Source: Streptomyces griseicoloratus
GTDB lineage: Bacteria; Actinomycetota; Actinomycetes; Streptomycetales; Streptomycetaceae
DNA length: 64,000 bases
Assembly (NCBI RefSeq): GCF_014534645.1
Contig: NZ_JACVQF010000182.1
Coordinates: forward strand, 62,001 to 126,000
Direction of reading: 5' to 3'
The position numbers and the translations under genes are program-made. Below are positions 57,373 through 64,000 of the stretch, piece by piece. Numbering within the stretch: the first letter of the stretch is position 1; every line of letters starts with the position of its first letter. The notes beneath the pieces are model-generated. The model ran no database searches. It saw only the letters and a list, made by a program, of their open reading frames with translations, and was not told the DNA's origin.

Positions 57373-58968
57373 TCACACCGAGACGCGGGACTCCACCGCG
57401 TCCCGCGGCGCGGGCACGGCGACCGCCTCGCACTGCATCACCCGTGGCAGCCGCAACGCCATCGCGGCCCCCAGCAGCAACAGCCCCGCACTCACGAGCA
57501 GCGTCACATGCAGCCCGTGCACGAACGCGTCCGCCGCCGCCCGCCGCAGCGCGGCCCCCGCGGGCCCGCCCAGCTGCGCGGCGACCTCGTAGGCCTCGCC
57601 CAGTGAATGCCCCGCCGCCGAGGACGCCGACGCCGGCACCCCGGGCACGTCCGCCAGCCCCGGCCCGTACGCCGCGTTCATCACGCTGCCCAGCAGCGCG
57701 ATGCCGATCCCGGCGCCCAGCTGGTACGACGTCTCCCCGATCGCCGCCGCCCCGCCGGCCTGCGCCTGCGGCGCCTCGCTCAGCATCGACTCGTAGGCCC
57801 CGAACAGCGTCGTCTCCAGACCGAAGCCGAGCAGCACGAACCCGGTCAGCAGCAGCGCGCAGTGGTCCTCGCGGCCCATGGCCGTCAGCAGCACCACCGC
57901 CCCCGCCGTCAGGCAGAACCCGGCGCACACCATCCGGCGCGGCCCGAAGCGCCGCAGCATCCGCGCCCCGGCCAGGCCCGCCGCCATCGCCGCGAACGTC
58001 AGCGGCAGCAGCCGCAGCCCCGTCTGCAGCGGGGACAGTCCGAGCACCAGTTGCAGGTACTGCGCCGCGATCAGCTCCAGCCCCACCAGTGCCAGCATCG
58101 CCAGCACGATGCAGCCCACCGACGTGCTGAACGCCGGCCGCCGGAACATCCGCAGGTCCACCAGCGGATGCGTACGCCGCCGCTGCCGCCGTACGAAGGC
58201 GGCCAGCAGGGCGGCACCCACCAGCAGCGGGAGCACCGTGACGGCACTGGCCACGGGCTCGCCGCCGCCGAGCCGTTTCACGCCCAGTACCACCCCGAAC
58301 AGCCCGGCCGCCGCCATCAGCGCGCCGGCCACGTCCCAGGGGCCCGCGCCGTCGCCCTTCGACTCGGGCAGCAGCAGCCGTCCCACCGGGAGGCTGACCA
58401 GCATGAGGGGGATGTTGACGAGGAAGACCGAGCCCCACCAGAAGTGCTCCAGCAGGAAGCCGCCGAGCAGGGGCCCGACCGCCGCGCCCACGGCGGCCAC
58501 CGCGCTCCAGACGCCGATCGCGAGGGCCCGCTCCCGCCGGTCCGGGAAGACCTGCCGCAGGATCGACAGCGTCGCAGGCATGATCATCGCTCCGCCGACG
58601 CCGAGCAGGGCACGCGCCAGGATCAGCACCTGGGCGCCGTCGGCGAGGGCGGCCAGCGCGGAGGCGACGCCGAAGAGCCCGTATCCCAGCAGAAGGATCC
58701 GTCTGCGTCCCACCCGGTCACCCAGCGTGCCGAAGAGGATCAGCAGCGAGGCGCAGACGAGCGGGTAGACGTCGACGATCCAGAGCAGCTCGATCGCGCC
58801 GGGCCTCAGGTCCTCGGTGACGGCGGGGACCGCCACGTGCAGCACGGTCGCGTCGACGGCGACGAGCAGCAGGCTGACGCAGAGGACGACCAGGACCACC
58901 CAGCGGTTGGCACCGGCCCCGGCCGCCCGACGGCGCGGCGGTGCGGCAGCCGTGGTCGTCCCGGACAT
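57373..58968 (-). CDS. MFS transporter, DHA2 (14-helix) family
   Basis: A 531-residue drug:H+ antiporter-like protein of the DHA2 family (EmrB/QacA type). About 14 hydrophobic segments are seen. The family motif near helix 1 is LVAVDATVLHVAVPAV, the A-motif is LGDRVGRRRILL, and motif C in helix 5 is GAAVGPLLGGFL. The ATG at 58968 (MSGTTTAA) has a GGAGGTACGT ribosome site, so the 147 bases of open frame upstream are not used. It is expected to export a toxic compound or metabolite. A divergent membrane mannosyltransferase lies 259 bases away. No regulator is adjacent, which is unusual for such pumps. Confidence 0.93.
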   Translation of the reverse strand: MSGTTTAAAPPRRRAAGAGANRWVVLVVLCVSLLLVAVDATVLHVAVPAVTEDLRPGAIELLWIVDVYPLVCASLLILFGTLGDRVGRRRILLLGYGLFGVASALAALADGAQVLILARALLGVGGAMIMPATLSILRQVFPDRRERALAIGVWSAVAAVGAAVGPLLGGFLLEHFWWGSVFLVNIPLMLVSLPVGRLLLPESKGDGAGPWDVAGALMAAAGLFGVVLGVKRLGGGEPVASAVTVLPLLVGAALLAAFVRRQRRRTHPLVDLRMFRRPAFSTSVGCIVLAMLALVGLELIAAQYLQLVLGLSPLQTGLRLLPLTFAAMAAGLAGARMLRRFGPRRMVCAGFCLTAGAVVLLTAMGREDHCALLLTGFVLLGFGLETTLFGAYESMLSEAPQAQAGGAAAIGETSYQLGAGIGIALLGSVMNAAYGPGLADVPGVPASASSAAGHSLGEAYEVAAQLGGPAGAALRRAAADAFVHGLHVTLLVSAGLLLLGAAMALRLPRVMQCEAVAVPAPRDAVESRVSV

Positions 58969-59227
58969 GTACGTACCTCCAAGATGTTCCCTCGCGTCCG
59001 GCGGGCGCGCGGGGTGGGGACTCCCCTGCGGCTCGGCCGGAGCGGAGCGGGTGCCTCCGGGCCGTGCGACGGAACGCGAGTGACTGGTCAGCGTACGCGA
59101 GTCCGAGACACACACACGTGGCGGGCCTCACACATCGCGGGTCAGGGCTGTGGCGTGCGCCACTGCCCGGTCCGCCCGCACGCCCCGGCCGGCCGGCGGG
59201 CCGCGGGGGCGGCAGATAATCGAGCCC

Positions 59228-60418
59228 GTGACCGATCTTGAAACGCGCGTGACGCCGGGCCGCCCCGGGGCCCTGCGCCGGGCCGCCCCGGCGCTCCTCG
59301 GCTACGCGGCCGTACGCGCCCTGGGCCTGCTCGCGCTGGCCGTGTGGAGCGCCGCGCGCGACAAGAGCGCGTACACACTGCTCACCGCCCGGTGGGACTC
59401 CCTCTGGTACACGAGGGTCGCCGAGCTGGGTTACGGCTACGAGGTGCGGCTGCCGGGCGGCGACGTGCACTCCAACCTCGCCTTCTTCCCGCTGCTGCCC
59501 TGGCTGGAGCGGCTGGGGGCGGCGGTGACCCCCCTGTCGCACGCCGACGCGGGCTTCGTCGTCGCCGTGCTCGCCTCGCTCGCGGCCGCCTGGGGGATCT
59601 TCGCGGTCGCCGACCACGTGTACGGCCGCCGGGCGGGTGTGTGCGCCGTGCTGCTGTGGGCCGTCCTGCCGGTCGGCATCGTGCAGTCGATGGCGTACAG
59701 CGAGTCGCTGTTCACCGCGCTCGCCGCCTGGTCGCTGTACGCGGTGCTGACCGGGCGCTGGGTGACGGCGGGGGCGCTGGCCGCGCTGGCCGGGCTGACC
59801 CGGCCGGTGGGACTGGCGGTGACGGCGGCGGTGTGGGCGGCCGGGATCACGGCATTCGTGCGAAACCGGAGCGCTGCCTCGCCGGACGGCGCCCGCGGGC
59901 CGGAAGGCGCCCCTGCCGGGGGCGCGCGACTCGTGCTCGGCCTCCTGCTCGCGCCTCTGGGCGCCGCCGGATACGTGCTCTGGGTCGGCCACCGCACCGG
60001 CAAGGGCCCGCTCGGCTACCTCGACGTCCAGGCAGGCTGGGGCAACGGCTTCGACGGGGGCGTGGCCTTCGCCCGTTTCGTCGCCGCGAAGTTCACGTCG
60101 TTCCCGTCCGCCCTGGCGGGCGTCGGGCTCGTCGTCGGGGTCGCCCTGCTCATCCGGCTGTACGCCGTGTGCGTACGGCAGCGCCAGCCGCTCGCGCTGC
60201 TGGTGTACTCCGGACTCGTCGCCGTCCTCGCCCTGTGCGCGTCGAGCTACTTCGGCTCCAAGCCACGCCTGCTGATGCCCGCCTTCCCCCTGCTGCTGCC
60301 CCTCGCCCTCGCCCTGGCCCGGCTGCGAACCTCCAGGTCAGCGCTGGTGGTGGGCGGCGTGGCGGTGGCATCGGCGGTGTACGGGGCCCTCTGGCTGAAC
60401 GGCTCCGGTCCGCCCTGA
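59228..60418 (+). CDS. PIG-V-like membrane mannosyltransferase
   Basis: A 396-residue integral membrane protein similar to the PIG-V group of polyprenyl-phosphomannose-dependent mannosyltransferases. The N-terminal LLTARWDSLWYTRVAELGYGYE block contains the conserved acidic pair of the first loop, followed by NLAFFPLLPWLERL. Eight or more transmembrane helices follow, with VQSMAYSESLFTALAAWSLY as a typical block. The start is GTG at 59228. It probably adds mannose to proteins, lipids or a surface glycan from the outside. The next gene on the same strand is a PAP2 phosphatase, which could recycle the lipid carrier, but a low-GC gap of 237 bases separates them. Confidence 0.88.
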   Translation: MTDLETRVTPGRPGALRRAAPALLGYAAVRALGLLALAVWSAARDKSAYTLLTARWDSLWYTRVAELGYGYEVRLPGGDVHSNLAFFPLLPWLERLGAAVTPLSHADAGFVVAVLASLAAAWGIFAVADHVYGRRAGVCAVLLWAVLPVGIVQSMAYSESLFTALAAWSLYAVLTGRWVTAGALAALAGLTRPVGLAVTAAVWAAGITAFVRNRSAASPDGARGPEGAPAGGARLVLGLLLAPLGAAGYVLWVGHRTGKGPLGYLDVQAGWGNGFDGGVAFARFVAAKFTSFPSALAGVGLVVGVALLIRLYAVCVRQRQPLALLVYSGLVAVLALCASSYFGSKPRLLMPAFPLLLPLALALARLRTSRSALVVGGVAVASAVYGALWLNGSGPP

Positions 60419-60655
60419 CCGGCCCGGGCGGCCGATGAGCGGGCGGAGAATTCCACACCAGCATTCGGTGAACGAATTCATAATCACGATAAAACCGCCG
60501 ACCGGACTGATCAAAGGAATTGAAGTCCGCCGTCGGCCAGGATTACGGATTCCCTGGAAATGATCCGCCCGCTGAGAGGAATCCCACATCACATCGTCAT
60601 CACAAAGCCCTTGAATCGGCCGGGTTCAGAGCTCACTCGCTGTAACGTCGATTGG

Positions 60656-61672
60656 GTGCGTACCGAACGGAACCTCACCCGTCTGGACCGGGTGTTCGCG
60701 AGACTGGACCGGGAGCCGGAACGACCGGCCCACCTGGATGTGCCGAAGATGAGCCGGCACAGGATCGCGCTGTTCGCCGCGACCCTCGCCTTCTACCTCG
60801 CGATCGTGTGGGCCGTGCTGATCACCTCGTGGCTCGTCCGGCTCGACTGGCAGGTCATGTTCTTCCGGCCGTACCAGCAGTGGCCGGAGATCCACGCGTT
60901 CGTCGACTACTACGTGGTGCTGGGCCAGCGCGGCCCCACCGCCGTGATGGTGGCGGCCTGGCTCGGCTGGCGCTCCTGGCGGCAGCACACGCTGCGGCCG
61001 CTGATCGCGCTCGGCGTCTCCCTGCTGCTGCTGAACGTCACCGTCGGTGCCGCCAAGATCGGCATGGGCCGGCTCGGACCGCACTACGCGACCACGATCG
61101 GCTCGAACGAGATGTGGCTCGGCGGCGATATATTTCCGAGCGGTCACACCGCCAACGCCGTGGTGACCTGGGGCATCCTGGCCTACCTGGCCTCGACGCC
61201 GAGGGCGCGCCGCTGGCTGTCCGCCCTGTCCGCGGTCGTCTCCCTCGGGGTCGGGATGTCGACCGTCTACCTCGGTACGCACTGGCTGAGCGATGTGCTC
61301 CTCGGCTGGGCCGCGGGGCTGCTGATCCTGCTGGCGCTGCCCTGGTTCGAACCGCTGATCAGCCGTGCCGAGTCCTGGATCCTCGGTCTGCGCGACCGCC
61401 TGTACGCCCGTCGCGGGCGCACGGAACCGGCACGCGTGCCGGCCGGCACGCCCGTGGCGGCCACGCCGCCGGCCTCCGAGCGGGAGGACGCCCCGGCGCT
61501 CGAGCCGGTCCCCGCGTCCCGCTCCCGGGCCCCGGCGTACCTGGCACCGGGCCCGCACACGGCCCGCTCGGAGCGCACCCCGGTCACTCCGGCCGGCAGC
61601 CGCCGGCCGCCGCACGCCGACCGGCATCCACGCAACACGGCCCCGGCCGCCCGGCACCTGTCGGGCGGCTGA
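60656..61672 (+). CDS. PAP2-family membrane phosphatase
   Basis: A 338-residue PAP2 (phosphatidic acid phosphatase type 2) protein with about six helices. The core motif PSGHTANAVVTW (motif 2) and STVYLGTHWLSDVLLGW (motif 3, His and Asp present) are clear; the first motif is seen as KIGMGRLGP, a variant form of the usual K-x6-RP. The C-terminal 90 residues are a Pro/Ala/Arg-rich cytoplasmic tail. The GTG at 60656 (VRTERN) is preferred over an ATG 96 bases upstream. The substrate may be undecaprenyl diphosphate or phosphatidic acid. It lies after the mannosyltransferase and before a strong bidirectional terminator. Confidence 0.9.
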   Translation: MRTERNLTRLDRVFARLDREPERPAHLDVPKMSRHRIALFAATLAFYLAIVWAVLITSWLVRLDWQVMFFRPYQQWPEIHAFVDYYVVLGQRGPTAVMVAAWLGWRSWRQHTLRPLIALGVSLLLLNVTVGAAKIGMGRLGPHYATTIGSNEMWLGGDIFPSGHTANAVVTWGILAYLASTPRARRWLSALSAVVSLGVGMSTVYLGTHWLSDVLLGWAAGLLILLALPWFEPLISRAESWILGLRDRLYARRGRTEPARVPAGTPVAATPPASEREDAPALEPVPASRSRAPAYLAPGPHTARSERTPVTPAGSRRPPHADRHPRNTAPAARHLSGG

Positions 61673-61721
61673 CCACGGACACGACGACGCGGGGCCGGTG
61701 CGCACAGCGCCCCGCGCGCAC

Positions 61722-61772
61722 GACGGCGACGGCCCCGGCCCTCCGCACACGGAGGCCGGGGCCGTCGCCGTC
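61722..61772. terminator. Long bidirectional hairpin terminator between PAP2 and I78 genes
   Basis: Two arms of 23 bases (right arm 61750-61772) pair fully apart from one bulged C in the left arm, with a 4-base loop. It is one of the strongest hairpins in the window and separates the convergent genes ending at 61672 and 61781. Confidence 0.85.
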
Positions 61773-61780
61773 ACCCTGTG

Positions 61781-61996
61781 TCAGCCCTTCCACGCCCGCG
61801 CCACGCGGCCGTCCTTCACCTCGAAGTTCAGCCGGCCCACGCGGTACTCCATGGTGATGATCGCTCCGGGCGGCAAGGACCGCACCGTCGACCATCCCCG
61901 TTCGCGCGCGAGCCGTTCGGCCGCGCCGGAATCGAGGCCGACGTATGCGTCCGGACTGTCCTGGGGTTCGGCCGGAGGTGTCGGAATCGGTGCCAT
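61781..61996 (-). CDS. I78-family peptidase inhibitor
   Basis: A 71-residue protein of the I78 family of serine peptidase inhibitors. The conserved G-x-L/x-x-x-x-A block reads GLDSGAAERLARERGW, and the C-terminal end reads VRSLPPGAIITMEYRVGRLNFEVKDG, which matches the family with the conserved R-x-x-x-P-G and R-L-N. No signal peptide, so it is expected in the cytoplasm, unlike secreted inhibitors. It is placed after a strong terminator and ahead of the WYL gene on the same strand, about 300 bases away. Its target protease is unknown; the streptogrisins in this window are extracellular and not an obvious partner. Confidence 0.9.
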   Translation of the reverse strand: MAPIPTPPAEPQDSPDAYVGLDSGAAERLARERGWSTVRSLPPGAIITMEYRVGRLNFEVKDGRVARAWKG

Positions 61997-62295
61997 GCCG
62001 CCACGCTATGCCCTGCTCCTCGGAGGCGGAAGCCCAAGCCGGTAACCGATGTCACAGATACCTCTCCGGTCACACTTCTGTCACAGGACCAAGACATGTG
62101 TTTTGGTCGATCCACGTCACACGGACGGACGGTTCCGGTCAACTTCCACGAGCACCGGAGGGAAATTCCCGTGCACCGCGACCGCCCTTCGAATAAATGA
62201 CGGAAAAGGCGTCGGTGCACTCCGGGCGCCATTTCACTACGAGCCCGAACGGGTTTGCGGGAAGCGAATGAAGGCACAGGAATTCCACGCCTCCG
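61997..62295. other. Intergenic region between I78 and WYL genes, nothing recognised
   Basis: 299 bases of lower GC than the genes. There are GTCAC-rich words (TGTCACAG, GGTCACAC, TGTCACAGG at 62048-62087) that may be part of a promoter for the I78 gene. I can support no coding frame or RNA gene here. Confidence 0.6.
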
Positions 62296-63294
62296 TCACA
62301 GGATCTCCTTGTGGGCGGCGGCCGTCTCCCCGGCCCGGGCCAGGGCGCGGGTGAGGCGGTCCCGGGCCGTCCTGATCTCCCCGATCAGCTCCGCCGGCTC
62401 CAGCACCTCGAACTCGAAGCCCAGCATCATCACGTGCACCACCATGACCTCCAGGCTCCCGGCGCCGGTGCGCAGGAGACAGCTGCCGGGGCCCTCCGGC
62501 TCCAGGACGCCGGCGATCGGTGAGATCTCCTCGGCCGCCTCCTCCAGCGGCACCAGCAGCCGGACGACGGCCTGCGTGGCGTACGCCCGGGTGGAGACGC
62601 CCTGCGAGACGTAGGCGGCCAGGTCCTCGGCGGGCGGCTCGCGCGGGACGAAACGCGGACCGTGCGGCGGCCTCGGCTCGATCCGGTCCACCCGGAAGGT
62701 GCGCCAGTCCGCGCGGTCGAGGTCGAAGGCGACCAGGTACCAGCGCCGCTCGGAGCACACCAGCCGGTACGGCTCGACGGTGCGGCGCGTGGCCGTGCCG
62801 TCGTGCCCGCGGTACTCGAAGCGCAGCCGCTCGGCGTCCCGGCACAGGTGCGCCAGCTCGGTCAGCACGGCCGGGTCGACCGCGGTGGGGCGGGCGGCGC
62901 GCATCATCGGCACGGTGAAGGTGTTCAGGGCGCTCACGCGCCGGCGCAGCCGGTCCGGCAGCACCTGTTCCAGCTTGGCGAGGGCCCGCACCGACGTCTC
63001 CCCGATGCCCTCGACGCCCTGTCCGGCCGCCGTGCGCAGTCCGACGGCGACCGCGACCGCCTCGTCGTCGTCCAGGAGCAGCGGCGGCAGCTCGGCGCCC
63101 GCGCCCAGCTGGTAGCCGCCGCCGGTGCCGGGGCTGGCGTTGACGGGGTAGCCCAGCTCGCGCAGCCGTTCCACGTCGCGGCGCACGGTGCGCGGGGAGA
63201 CGCCGAGGCGGTCGGCGAGGTCGGGCCCGGACCATTCGCGGTGGGCCTGGAGGAGGGAGAGCAGGCGCAGCAGTCGTGCCGAGGTCTCGAGCAT
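62296..63294 (-). CDS. WYL-domain transcriptional regulator (YafY type)
   Basis: A 332-residue regulator with an N-terminal helix-turn-helix of the HTH_11 type (about residues 5-58, with LADRLGVSPRTVRRDVERLRELG) and a WYL domain in the middle (about residues 140-220, VCSERRWYLVAFDLDRADWRTFRVDRIE). The C-terminal WCX extension contains VRLLVPLEEAAEEI. WYL domains bind nucleic acid or small ligands, and such regulators control DNA-damage or defence genes in some bacteria. It is transcribed after a partial gene at 63341, 46 bases apart, and may be linked to it. No defence genes are found near. Confidence 0.93.
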   Translation of the reverse strand: MLETSARLLRLLSLLQAHREWSGPDLADRLGVSPRTVRRDVERLRELGYPVNASPGTGGGYQLGAGAELPPLLLDDDEAVAVAVGLRTAAGQGVEGIGETSVRALAKLEQVLPDRLRRRVSALNTFTVPMMRAARPTAVDPAVLTELAHLCRDAERLRFEYRGHDGTATRRTVEPYRLVCSERRWYLVAFDLDRADWRTFRVDRIEPRPPHGPRFVPREPPAEDLAAYVSQGVSTRAYATQAVVRLLVPLEEAAEEISPIAGVLEPEGPGSCLLRTGAGSLEVMVVHVMMLGFEFEVLEPAELIGEIRTARDRLTRALARAGETAAAHKEIL

Positions 63295-63340
63295 GGGACC
63301 GAGTGTGCCAGCAGTCGCGGACAGCTTCTGTCCGCGTTGG

Positions 63341-64000
63341 TCAGGGACGCGATGCGGTGACCGACACCGACAGATCGTTGTCCCGCGTGTAGTACGGCCC
63401 GGCCTCCACCGGGCCGTGCGGCGTCTCCACGCGGGCGCGTGGATAGGTGAGGACCGGGTTCTTGTCGGCGATGTCGTCCAGCAGCCGGGCGACGCGCACG
63501 GCCGGGCCCCGGGCGCCGGCGGGACGCAGCCACAGGTCCCATGTGCCCGGGGCCAGGGCGCCGTAGGCCACGGTGAGGCGGAACTCGTCCGCCCGCTCGG
63601 CCGTGACGTCCAGCCGGCGGGCCCGGTGGCCGCCGGTCCGGCAGCGCAGCTCGGCGTGGGCGCCGGGCGCGAGCTCGGTGCCGTACAAGCGCCCCTGCAC
63701 GGTCACCCCGCTGTCGGTGAGGCCGAGGTCGCCCGCTTCGGCGTGCGGGGCGCGCAGCCAGCTGCGGACGGTCAGGTTGCCCTGCCGGGTGGCGTACGGG
63801 ATGCGGACGGCCACGTGGCCGAGGAGGCCGCCCGGGGTGCGGTCCGCGAGGGAGCGCAGATCGGTGACGCCGGGTGCCAGGCGCCGAGGCGCGCCGTCGG
63901 CCACGCGCGCGTAGGCGTCCCAGCGGCCCTCCGGCAGGGCGACGCTGCTGGGCAGCGCGGCACGCAGCCGGCCCTCCGCCGCCGGGGCGAGCGGCAGGCT
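63341..64000 (-). CDS. Partial protein, C-terminal ~219 residues, function not recognised
   Basis: The right edge cuts this gene; its stop is at 63341 and the frame is open to the window end. The visible part reads like repeated beta-sandwich units: two copies of a pattern L-P-E/A-G-x-W-D-x-Y/W-x-R-x-x-x-G-x-x-R/A-x-L (LPEGRWDAYARV and LAPGTWDLWLRPAG) about 125 residues apart. It ends with DNDLSVSVTASRP. I cannot name the family; accessory domains of surface glycosyltransferases are one possibility. An internal GTG at 63904 is unlikely to be the start because the repeat continues upstream. Upstream of the WYL gene on the same strand. Confidence 0.6.
   Translation of the reverse strand, partial: SLPLAPAAEGRLRAALPSSVALPEGRWDAYARVADGAPRRLAPGVTDLRSLADRTPGGLLGHVAVRIPYATRQGNLTVRSWLRAPHAEAGDLGLTDSGVTVQGRLYGTELAPGAHAELRCRTGGHRARRLDVTAERADEFRLTVAYGALAPGTWDLWLRPAGARGPAVRVARLLDDIADKNPVLTYPRARVETPHGPVEAGPYYTRDNDLSVSVTASRP

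Noticed and set aside
62049-62354. 101-codon frame on the + strand over the I78-WYL gap
   Set aside because: It runs antisense into the WYL gene end, has no ribosome site and has non-coding composition.
1-64000. tRNA or rRNA genes, insertion sequences, integrase or attachment sites
   Set aside because: I found no cloverleaf-like or rRNA-like segment, no transposase or integrase motif, and no flanking direct repeats that would mark an island.

Overview
The window is a stretch of actinobacterial chromosome, almost certainly from a Streptomyces species. GC is very high with strong third-position bias, GTG and TTG starts are frequent, and the gene content is typical of the genus: an actinobacterial SoxR, streptogrisin-type proteases, a sortase-anchored LPMO, a SepF paralogue, dnaE2 and DUF5685. 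From memory, the gene order resembles the S. coelicolor region holding the citrate transporter, homogentisate dioxygenase, secreted lipase, dnaE2 and a SepF paralogue (about SCO1690-SCO1760); this was not checked by alignment. I see no rRNA or tRNA gene, no CRISPR array, no insertion sequence and no prophage. Most of it is ordinary single-copy chromosome with small operons.

Layout. 0-6.9 kb: start of a penicillin-acylase family gene, a zinc-ribbon protein, a beta-keto acid cleavage enzyme, soxR, and an acyl-CoA set (MaoC hydratase, TetR, YiaA/B protein, acyl-CoA dehydrogenase, TetR). 6.9-15.3 kb: ArsR regulator with a DMT exporter, an aldehyde/alcohol dehydrogenase operon, a Tat-secreted tail-fibre-like protein, an MFS exporter and a citrate transporter. 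15.3-22.6 kb: molybdopterin oxidoreductase with TetR, a lipoprotein, hmgA, a GntR regulator and an ISP-like specificity domain. 22.8-27.2 kb: ECF sigma/anti-sigma pair, a membrane Ser/Thr kinase and a secreted SGNH lipase. 27.2-30.5 kb: a low-GC leader, then a cell-surface glycan operon (two GT2 transferases and a polysaccharide deacetylase). 30.5-31.25 kb: a non-coding repeat patch. 31.25-38.6 kb: AAA ATPase, DUF72, GntR, acetyltransferases, DUF402, methyltransferase, a 44-residue protein, anchored LPMO, and a MarR/cupin pair. 38.6-44.4 kb: the mutagenic dnaE2-imuB operon with an SOS box, and a YhgE-like membrane protein. 44.4-47.3 kb: two streptogrisin-type proteases flanking the wreck of an SPFH gene. 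47.4-54 kb: an ABC importer operon with LLM and FAD enzymes and a divergent binding protein preceded by a Cys-terminated leader peptide, which points to sulfur-compound uptake. 54-64 kb: Cys-tailed DUF5685 protein, SepF paralogue, acyl-CoA dehydrogenase, DHA2 exporter, PIG-V mannosyltransferase, PAP2 phosphatase, I78 inhibitor, WYL regulator and one partial gene.

Main regulatory reading. One palindrome, AAACTAGC-N3-GCTAGTTT, stands in front of three loci up to 51 kb apart: acyl-CoA dehydrogenase with its divergent TetR (6.17 kb), aldehyde dehydrogenase (11.22 kb) and a second acyl-CoA dehydrogenase (57.2 kb). This suggests a small dispersed regulon under the TetR at 6215. Other strong sites are a palindrome between soxR and maoC, a TACCGACCGGT-type site before the molybdoenzyme, MarR sites before the cupin, and a near-consensus LexA box before dnaE2. 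Two broken genes are present: the SPFH remnant (multiple lesions) and a one-base frameshift in the FAD-binding gene of the putative sulfur operon.
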